Assembly (NCBI GenBank): GCA_029262115.1 | Contig: JAJCZZ010000048.1 | Span: 1 to 44,686, forward strand | Direction: 5' to 3' | DNA from: Gemmatimonadota bacterium | GTDB taxonomy: Bacteria; Gemmatimonadota; Gemmatimonadetes; Longimicrobiales; Gaopeijiaceae | DNA length: 44,686 bases | In this document: positions 23,163 to 31,233 of the stretch, piece after piece | Layout of the letters: every line of letters starts with the position of its first letter | How positions within the stretch are numbered: the stretch's first letter is position 1 | The notes under the pieces: generated by a model | Told to the model about the DNA's origin: nothing | The model's input: the letters and a program-made list of their open reading frames with translations, nothing else | Database searches by the model: none | Made by a program: the position numbers and the translations under genes

Positions 23163-25886
23163 GTGAACCATCGCCTCCCCTTCACGCGCCGGTGGTATGC
23201 GCTTCTGGTGGGCCTGGTCCTATTCGTCGCCCTCCCCCCCCGGCTGCATGGTCAGGTCGCCGACCGAGCGCTCTCGTTCGGCACCGAAGGCGTTGTGATC
23301 CTGGGCGACCCCCAAGATCGATGGGACCTCGCCGCGGGCATCGAACGGACCTTCGGAGTGTGGATCCGCTACACCCAGCCGCAGTACCACGCCAAGATCC
23401 TCAACAAGAGGCGGGACAAGGGTTGGGCGATGTTCGTTCACCAGTACTCCGGTGCCCTCGGCATCTGGGTCGACTCTGATCAGGCGATGCCGGCGGGGGA
23501 ATTCTCCGTCCTGGGAACGGCGGGCCTGCGTCGGGTCGGAGACGGCACCTGGCATCACGCGGCCATGGTGTACGACGGCTCCACTGTGATCGGCTACGTG
23601 GACGGTGAGGAGGATCTGCGATTCGAAGTGGACCCCTCGCTCGACCTGACGACGGACGAGCCCCTTCTCCTCGGTTGGAACCAACGCGACATCATCCATT
23701 TCGCGGGAGAGATGGACGAGCTCTCGATCTGGGAGCGGGCCCTGGACGAAGGGGAGATTCGCACGTTGATGTATCGGGGGCCGGAGGCGGTGGGGGGTGG
23801 TCTGATCGGATACTGGCCCATGGACGAAGAAGAGGGCGTCATCCGCGATCGGGGGCCACTCGCTCAGGAGGGCACCCTGGTGGACGTCACCCGTGTCCCC
23901 TCTGGCAGGCCTCTGAGGCCACCGTTTCGGGAGCGCCTGCTCTTCCGGATCCTCGCTATTTCGGCGGTCGTTCTCGCTGTCTATCTGATGATGCGCGTAT
24001 ACGCTCTGGGCATCGCACGGCGCGCCAGGTGGCTCGAGGGCCAGGTCGCGGAACGCACCTCGGATCTGGCGGAGGCTAACGAGGAACTCGCTCAATCAGC
24101 CGAGGTGCTACGCGCCCAGAAAGAACGGCTCGCCGAAGTCGATCAGGCCAAGAGTCACTTCTTCACGAGCGTCTCCCACGAATTCCGGACGCCTCTGACC
24201 CTGATACTGGGTCCACTCCGTGACATTGTGGACGGGCGTTGGGGGCCGGTATCCGACGAGTTGGTGCATCACGTGCGGGGTGCGGAGGAGAACGGTCGTC
24301 GCCTGCTCGCCCTTACGAATCGACTTCTGGAGCTCGCTCGGTTGGAAGCGGGCGCGCTACGCATCACAGTGCATCCAATCGATCTCGCCCGGCTTCTCGA
24401 ACGGGTGAACGAATCGTTCGCTCCCTTAGCGGAGCGTCGGAGTCTTACCCTGACCCTGGAGTGTCCGCAAACACCGATCGCTGTGTACGGGGATCCGGAG
24501 CGGTTGGAGACGATCTTCACCAACCTCGTCGCCAATGCCGTAAAGTTCACACCCGCCGGTGGCCGGATCGGTGTGAAGGTGGAAGTGGACGGCGGGATCC
24601 TGGTCCACGTGTCCGACTCGGGCCCGGGCGTACCCGAGGAGGACCTCGAGCACCTGTTCGATCGCTTCTACCAAAGCGGCGATGTGTCCGGGAGCGGCGG
24701 CGGGAGCGGCATCGGCCTGGCTCTCGTGAGGGAACTCGCCGAGCTTCACGGGGGAAGCGTCGCCGTCCGTGGTCGTGAGGACGGCGGGGCCGTCTTCACG
24801 GTCCGGCTCCAGGAGGGCTCCGAGCACCTGACGCATCTTTCGCAGGTCGCCGAAGTGCGGGAACAGGCCGTCAACCCACCCCTTGATGCCCCGTCGAATA
24901 AGAATCAAGGGCTGACAGACCCGCGGCGGGCGGTCCTGATGCGGGGAGTCAGGCGCGATGAACCGCGAGGGGTAGAATCCGCCGAGGTCGGACTACCGGG
25001 TGACCGCGAGGCAGCCTCCCCGCCCGACGAAGCCGACGCCACGCCGTTGGATCCGCCTATCGCCCTCGTCGTGGACGACCACGCAGACATGCGCGGGTAT
25101 GTGCGCTCGTTGCTCGAGAGCCATTACCGGGTTGTAGAGGCCGCCGACGGGAAGGCTGCGCTCGCGCTGGCCCGAACGACGGTCCCCGACATCGTGGTGA
25201 GCGATGTCGCCATGCCGGTCATGGACGGATTAGCGTTGGTCGCTGCCCTCCACGCCGATCCTGAACTCTCGTTCGTGCCCGTCCTGCTTCTGACGGCGCG
25301 GGCAGAGTTGAATGATCGGCTGGCCGGGCTGGGATCCGGCGCGGACGCATATCTTGCCAAACCCTTCCAACCCCGCGAGTTGGCCGCTCGCGTCGAAAAT
25401 CTAATCTCGCAGCGGAGCCGTCTGCGGGAGCAGCTCTCGGCGGCAGCCAAGACAGCCTGGGGTCCGTTGTCGGACGGCGGAAAGGAAGCCAAGGTATCAA
25501 CCCCCGAGAGCGGTGAGACGCCGTTCGCCGCCCGCGTTCGTACGGCGGTCGTAGACCATCTGACCGAGTCCGACTTCGGTGTTGAGGATCTTGCCGCATC
25601 CGTCTTCATGGAGCGGACCGGCCTGTATCGAAGAATGGTGGACGAGCTGGAGACTACCCCCTCGGCGCTCATCCGTGAAATGCGCCTCGACCGGGCCGCC
25701 GAACTCCTTCGAGCGGGCGACTGTACGGTTCTCGATGTCGCTTACGCCGTAGGCTACCGCAGCGTATCGAGTTTCAGTCGCCGGTTCAGTGAGCGATTTG
25801 GCTGCTCACCGGCAGGGTGGGCCAGGTCCGAGCGGACCCACGGGAGCGGCCCGGCCGGCCATCGCACGGCTCTAGACGCTGAGTGA
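23163..25886 (+). CDS. Hybrid two-component regulator: LamG sensor, kinase, receiver, AraC HTH
   Basis: A 907-residue one-protein signalling system. A signal-anchor segment (WYALLVGLVLFVALPPRLHG) leads a periplasmic laminin-G/concanavalin-like domain (about 35-210, with DGTWHHAAMVYDG and MDELSIWERALDEGEI). A membrane helix lies near 258-283. Then come HisKA (H in SVSHEFRTPL, near 340), the ATPase (NLVANAVKFTP, DSGPGVPEEDLEHLFDRFY), a receiver with the Asp of VVSDVAMPVMDG near 681, and a C-terminal AraC-type HTH (VLDVAYAVGYRSVSSFSRRF). It is divergent from the peptide operon and the obvious candidate controller. The GTG at 23163 is chosen to expose the signal; TTG at 23073 is possible. Start uncertain. 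Confidence 0.9.
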   Translation: MNHRLPFTRRWYALLVGLVLFVALPPRLHGQVADRALSFGTEGVVILGDPQDRWDLAAGIERTFGVWIRYTQPQYHAKILNKRRDKGWAMFVHQYSGALGIWVDSDQAMPAGEFSVLGTAGLRRVGDGTWHHAAMVYDGSTVIGYVDGEEDLRFEVDPSLDLTTDEPLLLGWNQRDIIHFAGEMDELSIWERALDEGEIRTLMYRGPEAVGGGLIGYWPMDEEEGVIRDRGPLAQEGTLVDVTRVPSGRPLRPPFRERLLFRILAISAVVLAVYLMMRVYALGIARRARWLEGQVAERTSDLAEANEELAQSAEVLRAQKERLAEVDQAKSHFFTSVSHEFRTPLTLILGPLRDIVDGRWGPVSDELVHHVRGAEENGRRLLALTNRLLELARLEAGALRITVHPIDLARLLERVNESFAPLAERRSLTLTLECPQTPIAVYGDPERLETIFTNLVANAVKFTPAGGRIGVKVEVDGGILVHVSDSGPGVPEEDLEHLFDRFYQSGDVSGSGGGSGIGLALVRELAELHGGSVAVRGREDGGAVFTVRLQEGSEHLTHLSQVAEVREQAVNPPLDAPSNKNQGLTDPRRAVLMRGVRRDEPRGVESAEVGLPGDREAASPPDEADATPLDPPIALVVDDHADMRGYVRSLLESHYRVVEAADGKAALALARTTVPDIVVSDVAMPVMDGLALVAALHADPELSFVPVLLLTARAELNDRLAGLGSGADAYLAKPFQPRELAARVENLISQRSRLREQLSAAAKTAWGPLSDGGKEAKVSTPESGETPFAARVRTAVVDHLTESDFGVEDLAASVFMERTGLYRRMVDELETTPSALIREMRLDRAAELLRAGDCTVLDVAYAVGYRSVSSFSRRFSERFGCSPAGWARSERTHGSGPAGHRTALDAE

Positions 25887-26444
25887 GCAGCGGAAGCCCC
25901 GCGCAGCATAGTACGACTGCACCCCGTTGTGATACACGAAGACCGTTCCGAACCGGAAGTCGCCGAAGATCGCACCACCCAGTGCCCGAATCTCCTGCGG
26001 AGTCTGCAACCAACTCGACGTCTTCGTATCGAAGTCCCCCAGCTCCTGCAGTTTGCGGTACTCCTCTTCTGTCAGAAGGAGGGCTCCCATAGCCGCCGCC
26101 ATCCTGACCGCGCTGCCTTTCGGCTTGTTCTTCTTCCTCGCCTCCAGCGCCTGGTCGTCATAGCAAAGACTTCTTCGGCCCGCGGGACTCTCGGTTGCGC
26201 AGTCGTAGAAGAGGTACTCGCCAGTCGTGCCGTCCTCTCCAACGACGTCTGGCTCGCCCCCGGTGCGCTCCATCTCACGGAGCGACCAGAGCTTATTCGG
26301 ATATTTTTCCAGCTTCGCTCGCACCTTTGTCCACTCGATCCCCTCGTGGCGTTTCATGTGGTCCTCGAAGCGAGCCTTCAGGGCGGCCAGCAAGACTTCG
26401 CGTTGCTCGGCGTCGAGTTTCCGGTTCGACCGGGTCTTTGGCAT
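25872..26444 (-). CDS. DUF4256 family protein, intact copy
   Basis: A 190-residue cytoplasmic protein matching the DUF4256 family over full length: LLAALKARFEDHMKRHEGIE, EYLFYDCATESPAGRRSLCY, LTEEEYRKLQELGDFDTKTS and FVYHNGVQSYYAARGFR. Function unknown. ATG at 26444 has AAGGGA about five bases upstream. It is convergent with the hybrid regulator, overlapping its 3' end by 15 bases. A degenerate second copy lies at 5540-5830. Confidence 0.85.
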   Translation of the reverse strand: MPKTRSNRKLDAEQREVLLAALKARFEDHMKRHEGIEWTKVRAKLEKYPNKLWSLREMERTGGEPDVVGEDGTTGEYLFYDCATESPAGRRSLCYDDQALEARKKNKPKGSAVRMAAAMGALLLTEEEYRKLQELGDFDTKTSSWLQTPQEIRALGGAIFGDFRFGTVFVYHNGVQSYYAARGFRCSLSV

Positions 26445-26472
26445 GTGGTCCCTTCAATTCATGGTTAGATGC

Positions 26473-26721
26473 TCAGCGGGCTTCCGGACCCGTCGTGCGA
26501 CAGACGAACCCGCTCGACCGAGGCGCACGGACGCCAAGCGGGATCGATCCATAGCTACCGAAATCGACGACCCAGGCGTCGCCGGAATCAGCCGTCGGCT
26601 CGGCCCGGACCCCGTCTGCGCTTCCGCCCTCTCCCTGGGGTGTGGGCCCATCCTCAGCGGCTGCACAGCCGATCACGAGGGCGAGGCCCACTGAGCCAAC
26701 AATGCGACTGATTAGATTCAT
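26473..26721 (-). CDS. Small putative lipoprotein
   Basis: An 82-residue protein with a short signal (MNLISRIVGSVGLALVIGC) whose lipobox VIGC precedes an Ala/Gly/Glu-rich linker, then DSGDAWVVDFGSYGSIPLGV. ATG at 26721 has AAAGGGA six bases upstream. Its stop is 28 bases from the DUF4256 start, so the two may be co-transcribed. No family recognised. Confidence 0.6.
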   Translation of the reverse strand: MNLISRIVGSVGLALVIGCAAAEDGPTPQGEGGSADGVRAEPTADSGDAWVVDFGSYGSIPLGVRAPRSSGFVCRTTGPEAR

Positions 26722-26780
26722 GAGATCCCTTTCACGCGCAGTAGCGCGTTCGTCTTCCGGACCGCGACGCCCTCGGCACC

Positions 26781-27041
26781 TCACGCACAGACTTCACGCC
26801 GTAGTTCATCGAGGCGCGCGGCCTCCATCCCATACGCCTGCGCCCAATAGGCTTTCTCGAAGAACCGCCCGCATGCACCGGTCGGTAGCCCGTCCAGGCC
26901 CCCTTCGATCGTCGGGTCGGCTTCACCGATAGTGGCCACGACCAGCACCCGAAAAGTTCGTCCTACGCGGGCAGGCCCCTCTATCTCTCCGGTATCGCAT
27001 CCGGTCCGTGGAAGATTCCTGGCTGTATAGCGCGGCCGCAC
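26781..27041 (-). CDS. Short hypothetical protein, doubtful
   Basis: An open frame of 86 codons from GTG at 27041. The C-terminal part (FFEKAYWAQAYGMEAARLDE, then LRREVC) looks protein-like and helical, while the N-terminus does not. It may be the tail of a longer decayed gene. The stretch 27042-27136 has no other gene. Confidence 0.3.
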   Translation of the reverse strand: MRPRYTARNLPRTGCDTGEIEGPARVGRTFRVLVVATIGEADPTIEGGLDGLPTGACGRFFEKAYWAQAYGMEAARLDELRREVCA

Positions 27042-27124
27042 TTCCTATCCCCAGGTTGGGCTACGGTGTCCCTTCACTGGTAAGGTCCGTCTGGCCCTGC
27101 CCGTAACCGCCAAGGAGAGTCGCC

Positions 27125-28846
27125 CTGTCGGTACTGATGGCCATAGCTATCACGATTATCGTGCTTGCCGCGATCATCGGTCGATACACCCGCGCCAGAA
27201 GCTGGACTTCCGTCGAACAGCTCCAAGCTGAATGGGGCAAGCCTCTGGCGCGTTGGCGCGATTTCGATGCGATCGCGGACTACCACGAATGGCGGGCTCT
27301 CGAAGAAGATCCTGCCGACGTCCTCGATGACCGCACCTGGGACGATCTCAACCTCGACCTGGTCTTCGCCGAGATCGACCGAACGCGAAGCACGATCGGG
27401 CGACAAGCCCTGTATCACCGGCTGAGATTTACGTCCAACAAGAACGAGCTTGCTCGTTTTGAACGCCTGGTCCAGCACTTCGAAGATCGAGAGACGGAGC
27501 GGTATCGCACCCAACTCCTGCTGTCTCGAATATCACACGCGGCTGGGTATCGCCTTTGGCGAATCTGCTACCAAGACGGTGTCGAGCACCAGTGGTGGTA
27601 CGCCCTATTCCCGTTGCTGGCCTCGGCGGCGGTGGGCTCCATCGTCGCGTACTTCTTCTGGCCGAGAGCCCTATTGGTGCTGCTGGGAATCGTCATCGTC
27701 AATATCGTCCTCCGCGTGAAGCTGCACTGGCGCATCCAGCATTTGCTCGGCCCGTTTCGGCAGATCGGGCCGCTGCTGAAGTGCGCTGACTACGTGCTGG
27801 CGCCGTCGGTATTGGGAACGCTCGGGGAGCATGTCGCAACGCACCTCCGCGCGGTCGATTCACTCAGATCGACGGCGAAGTGGGCGAGCCGCGAAATTAG
27901 CATCGAAAACGAGTTGGTGGCATCCACGTGGGAGTACCTGAACGTCGTATTCCTGTTCGATGCCAACGCGATGCTCCTTGCGAGACGGACCCTACGGGAG
28001 AGCGGACCCGCACTGCTCAAGATCATCGAGTTCCTCGGTGAGGTCGATGCCGCCATCAGTACGGCCTCGTGGAGGGCCGGAACCAGAACGTGGAGCGTCC
28101 CTCAGTTCGTTGCCGCAGGTAGTCCTATCGTCCTGCAGGAGGTGTCCCATCCGTTGGTAGAGAATGCGGTCGCAAACTCGATCGTGCTCCACCCGGGACA
28201 GGGGCTCATCGTGACCGGGTCCAACATGTCTGGGAAAAGCACGTTTCTCCGCACGATCGGCCTGACCGCCGTTCTCGCCCAGACACTCAACACCTGTCCG
28301 GCGCGGAACTTCTCGGGTCCTCGCCTGAAGGTCCGGAGCGCGATCGGTCGGTCGGATGACCTGTCTTCCGGGAAGAGCTACTACTTGGTGGAGGTCGAGG
28401 CAGTACTCGACCTATTGCGCAGGAGCACGTCGAGCGACCCACATCTATTTCTATTCGACGAGTTGTTTCGGGGTACCAATACTGTGGAGCGACTCGCGGC
28501 GGGTGAGGCTGTCCTGATCGCCCTTCCTGTCGACTCCCAAGGTGAGGCCAGGCATTTCGTGATTGCTGCGACCCACGATATTGAGCTCGTGGGAATGCTC
28601 GAGGGAGCCTACGAACCTTACCATTTCGAAGGCTCCGTGCAGCCGAATGGCCTCGAGTTCGATTACCTGATCCGTCCGGGTCCAGCTCGCACCCGGAACG
28701 CCATCGCACTCCTGGAGACCCTTGGCGCACCCCAAGACGTCGTCACTCAGGCGCGAGCGCGAGCGGACTTCTTGGACTCCGTCCGCGGCGAGGGAGGCAG
28801 GCCGTTGTCGGATCGCGGCCGCAACTATCCAGCCTCGAAGCGATAG
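27125..28846 (+). CDS. Membrane-anchored MutS-family ATPase
   Basis: An ATPase of the MutS domain III-V type without the DNA-mismatch domain I. Hydrophobic segments occur at the N-terminus (AIAITIIVLAAIIG) and mid-protein (ALFPLLASAAVGSIVAYFFW, LLVLLGIVIVNIVL). Walker A is TGSNMSGKSTFLRTIG at about residue 360 and the Walker B/D-loop region is LFLFDELFRGTNTVER near 440, followed by the H of ATHDIEL. Counted from ATG 27137 it has 569 residues. A perfect AAGGAG at 27112-27117 sits seven bases before an in-frame CTG at 27125, four codons upstream of that ATG, so CTG may be the start. Membrane MutS relatives are common but poorly characterised; a repair role is not assured. Confidence 0.85.
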   Translation: MSVLMAIAITIIVLAAIIGRYTRARSWTSVEQLQAEWGKPLARWRDFDAIADYHEWRALEEDPADVLDDRTWDDLNLDLVFAEIDRTRSTIGRQALYHRLRFTSNKNELARFERLVQHFEDRETERYRTQLLLSRISHAAGYRLWRICYQDGVEHQWWYALFPLLASAAVGSIVAYFFWPRALLVLLGIVIVNIVLRVKLHWRIQHLLGPFRQIGPLLKCADYVLAPSVLGTLGEHVATHLRAVDSLRSTAKWASREISIENELVASTWEYLNVVFLFDANAMLLARRTLRESGPALLKIIEFLGEVDAAISTASWRAGTRTWSVPQFVAAGSPIVLQEVSHPLVENAVANSIVLHPGQGLIVTGSNMSGKSTFLRTIGLTAVLAQTLNTCPARNFSGPRLKVRSAIGRSDDLSSGKSYYLVEVEAVLDLLRRSTSSDPHLFLFDELFRGTNTVERLAAGEAVLIALPVDSQGEARHFVIAATHDIELVGMLEGAYEPYHFEGSVQPNGLEFDYLIRPGPARTRNAIALLETLGAPQDVVTQARARADFLDSVRGEGGRPLSDRGRNYPASKR

Positions 28847-30027
28847 AGGCGAATACGTTCGACCCCGAGATAGTCTCGCCAAAGCCCCAGGATCCGATTC
28901 CCACGCACATCCATCACCTCCAGCGCCGCATCGACAGGGAGCCGGGCCAGCCAGCGTCCTTCCTCGAAGACCCACCATTCGGTCTGGGCTTGTCCGGGTA
29001 AGGCGTGGCGTCGTGCCCAGAGACGCCCTTGATCGTCCGCCAACAGATCGGTGAAGGCTGGCAGATAGTCCGGGAAGCTCATGCTGGAGCGAGCGCGAAG
29101 AAGTGCTCGCTCGCGAGGCTCGTTGCGGGCTTGCCTGGCCCGCTCCAGTTCATGTTCAAACGCCCGATCGACAACGTCCGGGCTCACCGGCTTCGCAGCA
29201 GAATCCACCCGAGCGATCAACGTCAGGTGCCCTTCGGGATCGTAGCAGCTCACCTGCGCAGCCGGACCGAACACATAGCAGAAGCCTGAATCCGAAGGCG
29301 CGAAAGCTGCGTCCGAGCTGAGTGGCAGTCCGACGGTAGTCTGGAGATCGCCGTCCCGATGGACCACGCGATGGCTGACCGGATAGCGGCCCACCGAGTC
29401 GATCCTGGCTCCGGTTGGCCGGTGTTGGGACACGAGTCCCAACTCGACCTGCGTTCCGGCCTGATGGAGTTCGGTCATGGACCGAACCGACAGGGCCAGG
29501 AGCGTGCCATCGTTCATCAGGATCAGTGGCGCGAGTAGTCCGGACGTCCATTCCAGGCGAAACGATCGGCCGTACACGCCGGACTGGTCCCGAACCGAGA
29601 TGCGATCATTGCCCCAGTCGTGGGCGAGAAGCGAATCGCCGATCGTTGCGATCCAACTGAGGCCCCTGAACTCCTCCGGTCCGCGACCGTCTCCGCCGGC
29701 CGCGCCGAGGAACGAGCCGTCGTTCATGAAGAATCGGAGCTGCTCGGTGCCGCGGTTGGCCACGACGAATCGGTCCTCGGCCAAGAAGAGCGCGCCTTCA
29801 ATCTGGAAGAATTGGGTGGGACCCGCTTCGTTGCTCGAACCCAGATCGAGAAACGGCTCTTCCGAGAGTTGCCACTCCGCCTGGGGCTGAGCGCTCATCA
29901 GGATGCGAACCCCGGCGCTGTCCGATTCGGTGGCAATGGCTGGCGGTTCTCCGGCACAACCCGAGGCGACCACCCCGCACAGGTGGGCAGCAACCAACCT
30001 CAAGTTGACATTCGGCAATCTGGTCAT
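28825..30027 (-). CDS. Putative lipoprotein, six-bladed beta-propeller type
   Basis: A 400-residue exported protein with lipobox ASGC at about residue 24 and a repeated beta-rich body (AEDRFVVANRGTEQLRFF, FLGAAGGDGRGPEEFRG, LLADDQGRLWARRHALPGQ, WLARLPVDAALEVMDVRGNR). The GDGRGPEEF blade is typical of the 6-bladed propeller lipoproteins abundant in Bacteroidota and Gemmatimonadota. Function unknown, probably ligand binding at the cell surface. It converges on the MutS gene with a 22-base overlap. Confidence 0.75.
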   Translation of the reverse strand: MTRLPNVNLRLVAAHLCGVVASGCAGEPPAIATESDSAGVRILMSAQPQAEWQLSEEPFLDLGSSNEAGPTQFFQIEGALFLAEDRFVVANRGTEQLRFFMNDGSFLGAAGGDGRGPEEFRGLSWIATIGDSLLAHDWGNDRISVRDQSGVYGRSFRLEWTSGLLAPLILMNDGTLLALSVRSMTELHQAGTQVELGLVSQHRPTGARIDSVGRYPVSHRVVHRDGDLQTTVGLPLSSDAAFAPSDSGFCYVFGPAAQVSCYDPEGHLTLIARVDSAAKPVSPDVVDRAFEHELERARQARNEPRERALLRARSSMSFPDYLPAFTDLLADDQGRLWARRHALPGQAQTEWWVFEEGRWLARLPVDAALEVMDVRGNRILGLWRDYLGVERIRLYRFEAG

Positions 30028-30062
30028 AACAGTCCTAATGACCCCTTCGACTGGAGCCTCGC

Positions 30063-30341
30063 CTGGCGAAGTTTCGATCCGTGGCCGACGTGAAGGCCAA
30101 GCTGAGCAAGTACATTCGGGCGGCCGAACACGGTGATCCGGTCATTATCACTCGTCACGGCCGGGCCGTAGCGGCGCTGGTCGGATCCGAGGAACTCCAA
30201 CTGCTCGAACGCCTCCGCGCGGCCGGTCCAGAAGGAGGGCTCGCGAGCGTCGCCGGTGGTTGGGAAGACTCAGATGACCTCAGTCGCATCCTGAATACCT
30301 CGGCCCGCGTCGGGAGCCGCAACGGCCCCGTACTCGACTGA
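30063..30341 (+). CDS. Phd/YefM-family antitoxin
   Basis: A short antitoxin of the Phd fold: SVADVKAKLSKYIRAAEHGD then PVIITRHGRAVAALVGSEEL, the usual DNA-binding and dimerisation N-terminal half, then a toxin-neutralising tail. The start could be CTG at 30063, which restores the N-terminal strand (LAKFRSVADV) and has GGAG six bases upstream, or GTG at 30081 giving 86 residues. The partner toxin gene, five bases downstream, is broken. Confidence 0.8.
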   Translation: MAKFRSVADVKAKLSKYIRAAEHGDPVIITRHGRAVAALVGSEELQLLERLRAAGPEGGLASVAGGWEDSDDLSRILNTSARVGSRNGPVLD

Positions 30342-30346
30342 CCACC

Positions 30347-30657
30347 GTGGCGTACCTTTTCGACACCGACGCAATCTCAGAGTTGCCGCCAAGGCGCACC
30401 ACCTGAAGAACATCGAGGCCCGTGTTCTTCCGGCGGTAACCGCCCTCCCGTATGATGTCTCGACTGCTCGGGTGTTCGGGAAGATCCGCGCCGATCTGGA
30501 GCGCAGCGGAAACATCCTCCCCGACGCCGATCTGCAGATCGCAGCTACGGCCCTCTACCACGACCTCGAACTCGTAACGGGCAACCTCCGCCATTTCGAG
30601 CGTATCCCCGACCTCCGGTTGAATCAAATCCTCGCCGAATCCCGCACAGCCGACTGA
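30347..30657 (+). pseudogene. VapC-like PIN toxin with internal deletion and frameshift
   Basis: GTG at 30347 starts VAYLFDTDAISEL, the N-terminal strand and first Asp of PIN nucleases, but the frame stops after PPRRTT. A shifted frame resumes at KNIEARVLPAVTALPYDVS and runs through DADLQIAATALYHDLELVTG and NLRHFERIPDLRLNQILAES to the stop at 30657. About 45-50 residues, including the conserved Glu region, are missing. No active nuclease is expected, leaving the antitoxin orphaned. Confidence 0.85.
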
Positions 30658-30820
30658 TACTTCCTCCGGTCTGGTTCCGCCTTCCGTTGTCGATCGACAC
30701 GATGGCGGGCTGGCCTTCAGCGCACGACGCGGTTTCGCGTCGCCCGGAGGCGACACCGGAGCCACATGCGGAGAAAATCCGTAGCCGACAGGAGACCAGC
30801 CTCATGTCATTATCCCCCTG

Positions 30821-31215
30821 CTATCCGTCTGCCGCCAGAGCCTGTACGGGTTCGATGCGGAGGGCCCGCCACGTGGGCAGCAGGCAGGCAGAGCAGCATC
30901 ATGGCCACGGTGTAGCCCAGCGCGACACCGCCTCCAATCCGGTCCCCCACTGTCGCCCCTTCGGCCAGGATCAACACCACGATCAGGGCCCACGGTCACC
31001 GCCACCCGGACCAGGCCTCGTAGGCCACCAGGGTATCACGTGTCACCTGGTCCATGGACCGAGGACGGTAGGTGCGGACGGTTGGGTCGACCTCTTGCAT
31101 GACTGATCGGAGGCGCGGGACGAACGCGGTTGGCACACCGTCGAGGTGGACGGCGACGTAGATCGGGTACGTCTCGGGATTGCGCAGCGGGCCGCGCCAC
31201 CGCGGAGGGCCGTTC
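30821..31215 (-). pseudogene. C-terminal remnant of a MacB/FtsX-like permease
   Basis: The minus strand reads PIYVAVHLDGVPTAFVPRLR, then SVMQEVDPTVRTYRPRSMDQ, the end of a MacB-type periplasmic domain. An in-frame TGA follows at 30996-30998 after AYEAWSGWR. Hydrophobic sequence continues (PWALIVVLILAEGATVGDR, VALGYTVAMMLLCLPAA), and a frameshift then leads to ALRIEPVQALAADG and a stop at 30821, the typical C-terminus of these permeases. The N-terminal three quarters are gone. The rest of 30658-31233 holds no gene. Confidence 0.75.
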
Positions 31216-31233
31216 GACGTCGCGCTTCCCCGC

